NCBI GenBank assembly: GCA_037157565.1
Contig: JAZHRO010000003.1
Span: 45,769,001-45,833,000 of the forward strand
Length of the DNA: 64,000 nt
Origin: Thalassia testudinum
Lineage: Eukaryota > Streptophyta > Magnoliopsida > Alismatales > Hydrocharitaceae
Direction of reading: 5' to 3'
The notes beneath the pieces were generated by a model that saw only the letters and a program-made list of their open reading frames with translations, made no database searches and was not told where the DNA came from. Shown in pieces: positions 1 to 10,450 of this stretch (position 1 is its first letter; every line of letters starts with the position of its first letter). The translations under genes and the position numbers were made by a program.

Positions 1-540
1 ATATGAGCTGGCTTCTACTGATGTGAGCTAAGGTGAGCTGGGTCTGGTGTTCCTGGAGATTACTAAGCTAGCTAGAGTAGCTAGCTTAGGTCAAGTAGCT
101 TAGCTCAACTAAGTTGAGCTGAGTTGAACCTCCTTGAGCTAGACTTAAGCTGGCCTGAACTGGTTAAGGCCATCTTCAATAGACCAAGTCTAGTTAATAG
201 CTAGTCCTTGTCAAGTTCAACTTCCAGTGAACTCTTTTAAGTTAGAGGAGCTGGAATAGAGTTGGGATCAACTGACTTGAGCTAGTTTGAGCTACCATCC
301 AACTGAGCTAAGCTGAATGGAGCTGAGGTGAACTAGCTAAAGCTACCATTCAGCTGAGATGAGCTAAATGGAGCTAGGGATGAGTTGATCCAGCTAGATG
401 GAGTTGGGATCCAATTGGGATGAGCTAGATCTAGCTAGGATCCAGCTGAGATGAGCTAGATCTAGCTAGAATCCTGCTGATAAGAGCTTCTTCTTCATCT
501 TCTGCCTTCCTGAGTGCCAAGGTATGTGGGATTTGACTCT
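1..540 (-). repeat. AGCT-rich LTR (family A), distal part of a 3' LTR
   Basis: This is the far part of a family-A LTR on the minus strand; its other end lies before the window. It matches the right-hand copy (14825-15914) and the solo copy inside the copia element (40576-42736). The tetramer AGCT occurs about 31 times in the first 490 bases, against about two expected by chance. The LTR is interrupted after 540 by solo LTR F and resumes at 2742. The repeat ACTCT is present on both sides of that insertion. Confidence 0.8.
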
Positions 541-985
541 TGATTGTGCAGTAATCATAGGTCTTAATTGACCCAGATTAAGCAAGGACTTAGCATAAGT
601 TAGGGTTATTCATGCATGCATACACATTATCTACATCTTTACTGCTTTTCTTTAGCTATGCATGAAATAATGTTATAATGTGCTGATTAAGTGCATTATG
701 TCAATTGCAGCAATAAGCTAGATTTGGATTAGGATCTAAAGCTGGATCTGGAATAACGGAAGTTGTAGCAGAGCTGGAGTAGAAGGCTTAGTTTAAATAT
801 AGGAACAATAATGTAAGGGGATTAAAGGTTTGCTATTCTATTAATTAGGAATAAAGTAGTAAAATGTGAAGAGCTTAGGTCAATCCTAGCCCTAGAATAG
901 CCTAGAGATTTCCCAAGCCTTAGCCACCCTTAGATTAGGTCACAACACCCTAGGAAGCCCTAAAACCCTAGTTCCAACCTTATCT

Positions 986-1611
986 GGACGTCCAGATAAG
1001 TTATAGGACGTCAGGGACCCTTAGCTATCTCCGCACACCTCAAACCCACTTCTGCAATGTTATTGGACATCTAGATAATTTGTCAAACGTCTAATTTCTG
1101 CAGAATACCCAAAACAGAACCCAAAATACCTCCTGACTCTGATTAGACGTCCAGACAACAAGTCTGGACTTATGATTTTTTAGCATAAGACGTCTGACAC
1201 TATTATTAGACGTCTAATACTGCTCTCCAATTCCTGTTTTGAGATTTAAGCCTTGATCTTAGATCTCTAGGTCCCTAAACCCAATTCCAACCCCATAGGA
1301 ACCTAAATTAAGGTGCCCTAACCCTAGTACATCACCTCTAGACCTCCCTAAGGACCTAATTAGGTCCTCACTAAACCTAATTGACTTGGATCTTAGTCAA
1401 TTCTATCATCCTATTCAATTGGACTCATTGAGTCCAATTGAGCCATGATCTCAGCACACACTATCCAATTGGACTCAGTGAGAGTCCAATTGACCTAGAC
1501 CTAAATTAATTGAGTTTTTTTACTCTCAATTAAGTTTCCACACACCCAATTAAACTTGTATTAAGTTTAATTTCACTTTACCTTAGTGAATTAGGGTTTA
1601 CAACCCTAATT
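986..1611. repeat. Run of perfect inverted repeats in U3 of LTR F
   Basis: Perfect dyads read directly from the sequence: 1149-1156/1162-1169, 1204-1219 (16-bp palindrome around GACGTC), 1351-1368 (AGGACCTAATTAGGTCCT), 1379-1386/1395-1402, 1416-1426/1430-1440 (CAATTGGACTC arm), 1466-1476/1482-1492 (same arm), 1506-1514/1525-1533, 1548-1557/1563-1572 and 1589-1598/1602-1611. Most have loops of 3-10 nt, and they follow each other with short spacers. Further hairpins continue to 1901. Function is unknown; transcription-factor dyads or folded RNA are both possible. Confidence 0.85.
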
Positions 1612-1749
1612 TGAGACCTACCTTGACCTAAACCTACTAGAACCTAACCTAATCAACCTAGCCACCTAAGTTTTGACCCACACACACCCACACACACCAT
1701 ACACACAAAAATATCTAGCCTAGAGTTCTCTAGAACGCTCTACCATGTG

Positions 1750-1921
1750 TGGTTGCCTTGGTTACCAAAATTAGCAACCAAGAGCCATTCAATTTTTAGA
1801 TCCACATTTGGTGGATCTAAAAACCACCATCCATCCTCTCTCACTCTCCCACGAGCTCCCACCATATTCCTCTCTAGAGAATTCCATAATTCTCTAGAGA
1901 GCTTCCCTTAGGTCTATAAAA
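1750..1921 (+). promoter_or_regulatory. Core promoter of LTR F: three hairpins and a TATA box
   Basis: A TATAAAA box lies at 1915-1921. Immediately upstream are a nested hairpin (arms 1750-1756 and 1774-1780), a perfect 13-bp hairpin (1793-1805 and 1811-1823, 5-nt loop) and a perfect 14-bp hairpin (1870-1883 and 1888-1901, loop CCAT). The last ends 13 bases before the TATA box. Transcription would run rightwards. That the hairpins affect promoter activity is inference only. Confidence 0.6.
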
Positions 1922-2398
1922 TGACCTAAGGGGTGGCCATTTGCACCCATTCACTTCCTTGGCAAATTCACTCCATTGGTGCCATTCACGCCCACTTCCT
2001 TTTAGCTAGCCACTCCACCTCCACAAGCTCACTACCACCACCATGGAGGACATCATGCTGGGATGCTGGATCACTCCTACCTCTCTCCAAGGGTCGGCCT
2101 AAGCTACATTGGCCGCCCCTCATTCTTCTCCCGACCACTCTAAGCCATCAGGGACCACGCCTGAATGCCCTTTATTCTGCTAGATTTAGTTTATGCTCTC
2201 CATAATTTTTACTGCTTTTACTACTGCTTAGTAGCGTAGTCTTACTTCTCCCAAAATGATGCATGCGAAATCCCCCCATCGATTCTTGTATGCAGTCGTT
2301 TTCTTATAGCTAGATTTAAATTCCAAGCATTTCTATACAAGCTTTCCTCTACGATTTTTATTGCAAACAACTCTCCCACTGAATGAATGAAAAATGCT

Positions 2399-2421
2399 TA
2401 TATATATATATATATATATAT
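2399..2421. repeat. (TA)n microsatellite
   Basis: About eleven TA units within the R-U5 part of solo LTR F. Confidence 0.95.
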
Positions 2422-2741
2422 GTCTCCATGTTTTGAAATCACCATGAGCTTATTGATTGCTATCATATTTGCATGATTCAAGTTGCATGTCTTAATTGTC
2501 TATCCATTCTGCAACTAAGCATGTCATACTTAAATACGTAATAATCATGAACCGGCATGCAATTCTAAATAAAGTAGAGCGGGATAAGATCGATTTCAAA
2601 AGTAAAACACATGCCTCCCAGAGACGAACGACCGGGACTCAAGTCTCGTAATCTTTTCAAACTTAATTTTTGACAAACGTTTTTGCGTGACTATACTACG
2701 ATTTCCGACGACTTTCAAATGCGCGAGAACGACTTCCATCA

Positions 2742-2917
2742 ACTCTCTGTCTATCCCTAACACTCAAGTAAACACATTAAAAATACAACTAAAATGCAAT
2801 GCATGCCTATCCTAGTTAAATGCCTAAATGCAGCCTAAAAACTCATTTGTAGAGTTAAAACCCTAGGAGCTAGATCAGTTTTAGGATATAAGAACGATGA
2901 CAAACTAACTATTATCA
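2742..2917 (-). repeat. LTR A, start of the 3' LTR
   Basis: This is the minus-strand beginning (TGATAATAGTTAG...) of the family-A LTR after the F insertion. It matches 15740-15914 and 42560-42736 closely. The terminal TG falls at 2917, next to a polypurine tract on the minus strand, so this is the 3' LTR of a minus-strand element. Confidence 0.8.
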
Positions 2918-4170
2918 CACCCCCATGCTTATCTTTTGCTAGTCTCTTAGCAAAACTAAATTCACAAAATGGATTTTGGGAAATACTAATTTTTTTACTT
3001 TTGAGGGGAAAAATATTACAAGGCCTTGGTTGATTGAAACCATGAAAGGTATGGGATTTGTTAAAGATAAAACATCGAGATTTGTCTTTGGATCCAAGAG
3101 TTAGAAGAATTGAAATCAATGTACCTTTCAAAAATTCACAAGTTAACTCCTTGTTAATTCAAATGACCCAAAATCGTTTTGTAGTTAGGATTTCCTTGGT
3201 TATTGAATCCATCTCGCAACTTGCATAATTCTTTTAAAACCTTGTGTTTGTGCTTTGTGAATGCCAACGTTTATTAGGATATTTATAAGGTTGTGTTTTT
3301 GAGACTTTTTCTTCTTTTTTGTTCTTTGTCTCTCCCATGCTTACTCCTAGCTTAATCCTACAACAGATGTGTTGGGATCATCATTTCTGTTACCAATCCT
3401 CGATGGGGCTCTAGCGCCAGTACTTTGAGATAGTATTGTCCAAGACATCACCCAGGAGCTCACAACCCCAAAACACAATGTGGTGTAAAGGGGCGCTCTA
3501 AGCAAACTCAAGCCTTGCTCCAACACTATAGGTAGAGCACCATCCAAGGCACTTGAGCTGCAAAAAGCACCTTAATGCTCCATCTAAAGGTATGAAATAT
3601 AGATATAGAGTAGTGCCGAGGCGATAACATGTTGACATCGCATCCTCAAAGGAGGCATTTTCCTCCTCGGCGGTGGGAACTCAAACCAATGATCTGCTTC
3701 AGATTTCACTGAGACTAAAGAAGGAGCTTTTCTAATTTTTCTAATTTTTTTTTAAGTGTTGGCTGTGTGTGAAATTTGGCACAAGAATTTTGCAAGGGAT
3801 ACAAGTTTTTGAGTCGGAAACTAAGCCAAATAGTTTCCAGGTCGTAAAAAGAGATCAAGTCATTTAAAACATCATGAGTTCAAGTGGAATTTAGAGAAAG
3901 ATGATTGAATTAGTCTAAGAATAGACCAAGAAATTCTAGAAATTAGATCTGCATTCTAGTCCCTAGTTTGTTAAAGATTAAATCCTATTGTACCTTGAAA
4001 TGAATCTTTCAACCTTAGTCCTGATTTTCAAAATTTTCTCAAAAAGTTTTCAACATTTTTATTTTTGTTGGGTATGTATGCAGAAAATGAAACAAGAAAA
4101 ATGCATGTTTTTGGATTTTGAAAATCCTGATTTGATCGTCAAAATTTAAAAACACCCCCCCATGCTTAAG
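2918..4170 (-). other. 3' untranslated region of element A with two polypurine tracts
   Basis: About 1.2 kb without a credible gene, bounded by two purine tracts on the minus strand. One (TAAGCATGGGGGTG, 2918-2931) abuts the LTR. The second (4154-4170, CTTAAGCATGGGGGGGTG) follows the end of pol. The same two-tract layout is seen in elements G, E, C and D. The short open frames here lack family motifs and are probably chance. The 60-nt repeated motif of the G, C and D 3' regions is not visible here. Confidence 0.7.
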
Positions 4171-5330
4171 ATGTGGCATGTCCGCATGCAATTGTAAGGG
4201 AAAAGGGATTACCTTGGTGAAGGTAGTCAAAATCAGGAAAGGCAAAACTGCTGAAAAAAATAGAAAAAATAAAAAGCGGGAAAAATGATAGGTTACCTCC
4301 CATCTAGTGCTATCTTTTACGCCATTCAGCCAGGCGCGAATTGCAATGCAAAGAAGATGGACAATCACGCAAATAATTGGACACTTGAATGTCCTCAAGA
4401 AAGGTGTCTTCCTCAAGATCCCTTAAAAGATGATTGGTAAAGACATAGGGATCAAAATGAAATGGATAGTTGGAAGAACGACCCAAGTCTGGCCATGGTT
4501 TGAATTTAGGATGAAAGCCAACTTGGATGGGTCAGGTGGTAGGTCCAATGGAAAGGGAGGGGGAGAGAAGTCAATGTGATGTAGGGTGGGTGAAGTTAGT
4601 GTGGATGTTTTTGGTGATAAATCAGGAAGAATGAAAGAGTAAAAGTCAAAATGTAGTTGATCTGAAATGTCTTGGACCACACAATCATACTTAGAATATG
4701 AATCAATAAAATTTGGATCAATGGTGGTCAAAACAGAGTAGGAATTGATCAATATAGATTTCTCAATTACTGCTTCCATTTTATTATTAGTGTCCTCAAA
4801 AAATTTATGATCAATGGACTTCTTGGAAGCTTGGAAAATATCTAATGAGATAGTTTGGTTACTGCAACTTATATCCATTTTTCCAAAATGACAATTGATA
4901 TTAGCTTTTGCAATAGCCAAAAAAAATCTTCCAAGGATGATAGGGATAGTTTTGAGAGCCTTAGATACCTCTAGGTCAAGGACCAGAAAATCAACTGGAA
5001 ATAGACAATTTCGAACCTTGACAATACTATCCTCGACAACTCCCCGCGGTTAAATGGTAGATCGGTCTATCAATTGAAATTGAACCTTAATAGGTTTTAA
5101 ATCACCGAACCGAAATTTCTTGAATAAAATCGGGGGAGTGAGATTAATAGAGGCACCAAAGTCAAGAGAGGCTTGATGTTAGGTGGTGTCATTTATGACA
5201 ACCGAAATGAGTGGTGCGCTCAGGTCTTTTTTCTTGAAAGGCAGCTTGCTCTATACAACTAAGCTCACTGTCTCAGAAAGGACCACCCTTTCTAGTTTCT
5301 GGGCCTGCCGCTTTGGAGTACACATGGCTT
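4171..5330 (-). pseudogene. Retroviral-type aspartic protease and linker of element A, pol core deleted
   Basis: Read on the minus strand. The protease active site appears as D-F-G-A-S near 5149-5163, where related copies here have D-L-G-A-S. It is followed by the region ending in A-I-A-K-A-N-I-N-C (about 4900) and by the acidic, proline-rich linker that normally joins protease to reverse transcriptase (4423-4890). In an intact gypsy element this enzyme would cut the Gag-Pol polyprotein. The linker then runs straight into the very end of pol (about 4290-4340) and the 3' region: reverse transcriptase, RNase H and integrase are missing. Stops and frameshifts break the frame. The copy therefore could only have moved with proteins supplied in trans, or was deleted after insertion. 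Confidence 0.75.
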
Positions 5331-6154
5331 ACAAAAATTGAGCATAGGTAGGGAAGGCATCTAGGAGGGGGATGTTAGTCTTGACTTGCCCAAATAATTC
5401 CAAAGGATCTTGGTGAGAGGGCTCTGATTTCTTTCTCTTAGAAGGATTGGATTGCAGAGCGTGAGGGTGAGTAGGATTTGAATCTTGTATTTTTGGTGGT
5501 TCTTTTTCTTCTTCCTGATTGAGGTTAGGAGAGTTAATTTGCATAGGTTGAGAGTAGGTTTCATAAGTTTGATGTGAAGGCCCTGAATCAACGGTGGTTT
5601 TCCCACTCCTCAATGTATCTACATAGGCAGTTTGGTTATGCCTGGGAGGAGCTGGGGGGGCCTATTGTTTGTAGAAACCGGGTTGGTGCTGAGGTATCGA
5701 GTTAATAGGAGGCTGAGTAGTGTGGTTTTTATGTTGATTTCCACCCGGATATTGGTTTCTTTGATTGATAGGGTGTGTACGGGCTAGGATGGTAGATGTC
5801 CTGCGAGTCTCTAGGTTGGAGTAACCACAACTTGATCACGAAGATTGTTAACAACACGAGTTACTTCCATTGTTTTGCTTTGCATTTCCCACTGGGTTTT
5901 CATCATCTGGGCATTGATGTCTTCAAGAGATGGCGTAGATTGATAAGAAGTCTGATTTGAACCATACCCTCCAAACGAGTTTTGTTGTTGGTGAGGAACC
6001 GGATTGGTCCAGGAGTGAGTTGGATAATTCCTCCAATTAGAGTAATTTTCAAATTACTCCTGGAGGGTGGAGATATTTTGAGTGGGTCGATGATTTTGAT
6101 ATGTGTAATTCCCCGTTGAACCATAGAAAGCCTCGAAATATTGATTATACTTAG
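5331..6154 (-). pseudogene. gag, C-terminal half, element A
   Basis: Minus-strand remnant of the nucleocapsid precursor. Visible are the S-N-W-R-N-Y-P motif near 6040, glutamine- and proline-rich stretches, and the M-R-S-G-K-T-T segment at about 5600 that leads towards the protease. No clear CCHC zinc knuckle is visible. The frame is broken by stops. The N-terminal half is missing because a family-G LTR begins at 6155; the last five bases before it (CTTAG, 6150-6154) would be its target-site copy. The same gag segment is present in elements G (13500-13650), J and C, which supports the assignment. Confidence 0.75.
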
Positions 6155-7833
6155 TGATGGGATGTGTTTCAACGAAGGGAAAGTTGGGGTTAGGAGAAAC
6201 TCATCGTGTCGCAAAACACATTATCAAAAATAATTTTATCGAAACTCCAAGGGAATCCTGGGTCGAACACAAGGAGGCGACATTTGTTTCGTTGAAATTT
6301 GCGCTTCATGTTGTTTCTTTTTGGTATTTTAGGGTTTTGTTATTTTTTTGTGTTTTTGTAATAAAGAGATAAGCAAGATAACCTCACAAAGTGGAAAGAA
6401 CAAATTTGATATATCTCAATGGGAAGCAAAAGTTTATTACAATATGCTAAGAAAATATAAAAGAGATAGAGGTGAGAAGAAATCTCCTGAATTGGCTGTT
6501 TGACGAGACAACGACACTTAGTGGCAACTTGGACGAAGGAGGTGAGAGGCTGAACAATGGGGATGAGATGCCGGTGGACACCAGGTAGAGGAATGCTTCA
6601 CCAAGGCACAGAATGGAGATGAAGAGGTGAAGGTGATCTTCTACTGGAATGATGGTGGGAGGACGGCTCCAAGGCTCCCCAAAGGTAGAGATGGCTTGGA
6701 TGGGAGAGGGTAATGGGGTTTATATAGTGGTGGAAGGGATGTGTTTTACACGTGCAAGTCTCCAATGACATTTAAAACATCGCTGAAGACCCGCCGGGGG
6801 TGTTGCTAGAGCCTTCACTTGCCTCCACTGGCGTGAGGTGGAGCCACTGCAGCTGGCACAGTGCAAGGAGAGCCTCAATCATTAGATTTACATCGCATAG
6901 CTGAGGATCGGGTGGCCTACATGATTCAAATCACAGAGATCACGCTCCTCTGCTAGCACGTGCGTTGGCAGCCGTTGGATCCATCATCGTGCAACTGGGA
7001 TGCTCCCTCAGATCACGCCCTCGCGGATTTTCAAATGCTTGCACATCATGCCTTCGAGAAGATCCAACAACCGAGATCACATCCGGTCATCTTAAATGAG
7101 AACCCCTGATTGCACACGTGCGATCTGGTGTGTCTCCTCGCATCATTATGTGGTGTTTGATTGCGCGTGAGTCACCTCGACCGCTCGATCATGATCGAGT
7201 GGTCCAATTTATCTGATGTTGGAGTGGTCACGATGGATTGGGACTCGAACCTATGCCTCTTCCTTGCGGAGAAGGGGCATGACCGTTGTGGCAAGGGTGC
7301 TCGATGGTCGTGTGGAGGTGTTGGTGCGACTACACACCTCAACCATTGGATGAAGATCCAATGGTCGCAATCAGATCCTCCTTGAGATGCTTGGGAAGAG
7401 GTCGGGCAATTTTGAGCGCTTCTCAGCCATTGGATTGAGATCCAACAGCTGGGATCACTCCTTGCGGTGAGGCTAGGGAGGCTGCAACTCATGTAAGGCA
7501 ACCTAGATGGTGCCATGTGGCACCATCTGGCCCATCCATGTTCTTCTTCATGTAGAGGGTGCTGTGGAGCTTTGATCAGGGTGATTTTTGCACTGACGGA
7601 CTGCGATCATCGCTTCGGATCCATCCATACGGTCGGATTCTTCATCTGAAGCTTGTAAAGATGTTGCACTGCCTCCTGACCATACAAAATGTTGGAATTA
7701 ATGTATAGAATACAAAAACTATCCTAAATGCAATGCAATGAATGTTATGCAATATTTATACTATGAAATGCAATGCTAGGCTTAGGAACTATCATAAATA
7801 AGCATTTTATCATGAATTCATGCATGTTTATCA
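6155..7833 (-). repeat. Family-G LTR, 3' LTR of element G
   Basis: A 1679-bp LTR starting TGATAAACATGC at 7833 and ending ...CCCATCA at 6155 (minus strand). It is the reverse complement of the plus-strand solo copy at 15920-17695, with the same start, TATA region and U5. A polypurine tract abuts it at 7834. The TATA box is at 6719-6727. U3 carries CACGTG sites (6749-6754, 6957-6962, 7115-7120) and a perfect hairpin at 7342-7365. The short open frames within it are not credible genes. Confidence 0.85.
6719..6727 (-). promoter_or_regulatory. TATA box of LTR G
   Basis: CTATATAAA on the minus strand. The solo copy has TATAAAG at the matching place (17005-17011). Transcription would run towards lower coordinates. 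Confidence 0.55.
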
Positions 7834-9028
7834 TACCCCAATGCTTACTTTTTGCTAGTCCCTAGCAACATTAACCTAAATGCTATGTATAAAAGTGGAA
7901 TTTGGATTTGTTCACTTAGGCATGATTTGTTGGTTGCTTTAGAAGATTTCAACCAAATACCTAGTTACAAAAACTCAACAGTGCTCGGGTGTTTGCCAAA
8001 ATGCAAATTGCCCAAGCCCTCGCCTTATTTGAAAAGGGAAGATACATTTTTTGCTTTTTCTTCTTTTCTAATTTTTGGACTTTTGGGGTTGGAGAGTTTT
8101 GGGATAACATTTTACGGCTACTCGACCTGCCTAAGACTCAAAAAGGGCTCTAAGTGCTAAGCATCTTGTGAAAAGAGTGAAAGGCTCACTAGGCGGCTGT
8201 TAAAATGGACTTCAGGTTTCTACGACCCTAGATGACCTTAAGAGTTTCTGCCTAAAGGCTTATCTTTTCGAATGGTAGCTTTCCCCCCACTTTATTTTTT
8301 TATGGGGTCAACACAAGGGCAAACCCAGTGTATATCTCCCTAGTTTATTCTACTTTCCCACTTCTTCCCTAAGTGTTTTGGGAATTATTGTGCATTTTTG
8401 CGAGCTGGGCTCTGGACAACTGGCCAATGGGTTGTTACCTATGGCAACTTGCCAGCCATACTTGTACCGTAAAGTGTGGTTTTATTTTTTATTTTCTCCT
8501 TTTTCTTTTTTTCATTTTTCTATTTTTTTTCTTTTTTTCTTTTTATTTTTGAGTATCATTTTTTCCTTTTTTTGAGTAGGTAGCTTTCATACTCTAAGAT
8601 TTACCTAAAAGCAGTAGAATGAGTATGGCCATGTAGCTGGGCTCTGGACAACCGACCAATGGGTTACTACCCATGACATATTGCCAGTCATACCACCCTA
8701 GACAGTTCATTAGCTACCCAATTTCCGTAAAAATTGCCGGAAAGTGAGTCAGTGCAAATAGCGTGTAGATGCTTAGATTTAAAGTCCCCTCAAATCAGAG
8801 GGCGAGTTGAGGACTCGAGACTATGTCCACATTTGAGTGGACACCCACGCTGATTAAGCTCGAAGACCTGAAAAGTCTAAGTGTTCTGGTCCTAAAGTAT
8901 CAATTCCTAAAGTTCTCTTCTCCTGATTCTAGTTTTTCTTTTTAATTTAAATAAATAACAGGATAGGAAATTACTGTTATGGGCTAACAAAATAATCATT
9001 TCACAAAATATCCACCCCCCCATGCTTA
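7834..9028 (-). other. 3' untranslated region of element G with paired repeat motif
   Basis: This non-coding stretch lies between the LTR-adjacent purine tract (7834-7847) and the internal one (9012-9028, AAGCATGGGGGGGTGG). A ~60-nt motif occurs twice (about 8401-8463 and 8634-8692). The same pair is present in elements C and D. A T-rich tract at 8460-8580 makes a membrane-like open frame that I regard as an artefact. Next to the internal tract is the small dyad CAATG/CATTG with AGGA between (9036-9049). Confidence 0.7.
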
Positions 9029-9189
9029 GGTAATGCAATGTCCTCATTGTTAAATTAAAACCATAAAGGAGGGCAGAATTGGAAGAATAACACTTGATTT
9101 TCATGAGATTCTAGTCAACTCCAAACAATCTTTACACATGCTGAGTTTAGTGCCTTTAGCTAGCCGATGTTTAGCTAGCGGTGGTCAGA

Positions 9190-10450
9190 GCAAGGTGAGA
9201 GCAACCTTGTCCGAGACGGGTTCAGGGAGCACATGGTCAACATAGGGTTTGAGACGTTGTCCGTTGACCTTGAAGGAATCACCTGTGTTTGGGTTAGAGA
9301 TTTCAATAGCCCTGTTAGGAAAAATCTGCTAAATAAGGAATGGATCATTACACTTAGACCTAAGCTTATCGGGCAAGAGCTTCAATCAAGAATCAAAAAG
9401 CCAGACCCTTTGGTTTGGCTCAAAGCTCTTATGTGAAATCATCTGGTCATGAAGAGTTTTGTTCCTTGCCTTATAGATTCTGACATTCTCATAGGCATCA
9501 TTTCTAAGCTCCTCCAACTTAGATAGTTCAAGTTTCCTAATCTTCCCAACATGCCCAATGTTCTAACTCTACGGGTAAGTGACACACCTTACCAAACACC
9601 AGATGGAACGATGACATATTGATAGGCATTTTGTACACTGTACAGTAGGCCCAAAGAGAATCATCTAGCTTTTGGGTCCAATCCTTCCTATTTGGCCTTA
9701 CGATTTTCTGCAAAATGTTTTTGATCTCCCGATTGGAGACCTTAGCTTGTCCGTTCATCAAGGGGTGGTAAGGTGTGGAAATATGATAATTCACCCCGTA
9801 TTTCACTAGTAAATTCCTGAACTTGGCATGAGTGAAATACGTGCCACCATCACTGATAATGGCCTAAGGAATCCCAAACCGACTGAAGATATTTTTCTTC
9901 ACAAAATTGATGACCACCTTGTGGTCATTGGTCTGGGTGGGAATTTCCTAAATCCATTTGGACATGTAATCCACAACGACCAGAATATACTGGTGTCCAA
10001 ATGAAGGAGGGAAGGGTCCCATGAAGTCAATGCCGCAAATGTCAAAAATTTTGACTAGAAGTATCGGGTTTCGGGGCATCATGTCTCTCTTGGCCATGTT
10101 CCCGAGTGTCTAGCATCGGGTGCACGACCTTGAGAATCCTTGGGCATCCTTAAATAACGATGACCAATAGAATCTGGATTGCAAAATTTTTGCCGCCATC
10201 TTTTTCCCAGAAAAATGTCCACCACACATAGATGCATGGCAGAACTCAAGTATACTATGGAACTCATTTTCTGAGACGCATCGGCAAATAATCTAGTCGG
10301 CGTTGATATGGTACAGCCTGAGATCATCCTAGAAATAATATTTGGCCTCGAACATAAGTCTGTTCCATTGTTGTTTGGTCCAATCCTGGGGGATTTGACC
10401 AACGGCCAAATAATTGACGATATCCACAAACTAGGGGGTTTGGATACCTG
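9190..10450 (-). pseudogene. Integrase, element G
   Basis: DDE-type retroviral integrase, which would insert the element's cDNA into chromosomes. Read from 10450 down. The HHCC zinc region is weak and broken. The first catalytic Asp is in the G-I-D-F-M-G-P-F segment near 10030, and the second in I-S-D-G-G near 9855. The third catalytic position, in N-G-Q-A-x-V-S-N-R-E (about 9741-9743), is Lys instead of Glu, so the enzyme should be inactive even without its stop codons. The C-terminal domain continues to about 9190 and ends before the internal purine tract. Scattered in-frame stops mark a dead copy. Confidence 0.8.

Larger units (their letters stand above)
541..2741 (+). mobile_element. Solo LTR, family F, inserted in LTR A
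   Basis: A 2201-bp sequence starting TGATTGTGCAG and ending CCATCA. It interrupts the family-A LTR exactly and is flanked by the 5-bp duplication ACTCT (536-540 and 2742-2746). The uninterrupted site is seen in the A copy near 15740. No primer site, gag or pol is attached, so it is a solo LTR left by LTR-LTR recombination. A TATA box at 1915-1921 and a U5-like block near 2613 (gcctcccagagacgaacg...gggactc) set the plus orientation. The U3 part holds a striking run of hairpins and GACGTC motifs, listed separately. A short open frame at 1933-2205 lies just after the TATA box and looks incidental. Confidence 0.85.

Noticed and set aside
1668..1720. CACACA-rich stretch as a telomere- or satellite-like repeat
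   Set aside because: Short, imperfect, and inside LTR F.
4039..4416. 125-codon frame at the end of element A as an envelope-like gene
   Set aside because: Position after pol is where envelope-like genes sit, but it spans the purine tract and the tail of pol and has no signal peptide or transmembrane pattern that I trust.
8378..8575. Small membrane-like open frame rich in Phe
   Set aside because: It is made by a T-rich tract in the 3' untranslated region of element G; the equivalent tract in C and D has no such frame.
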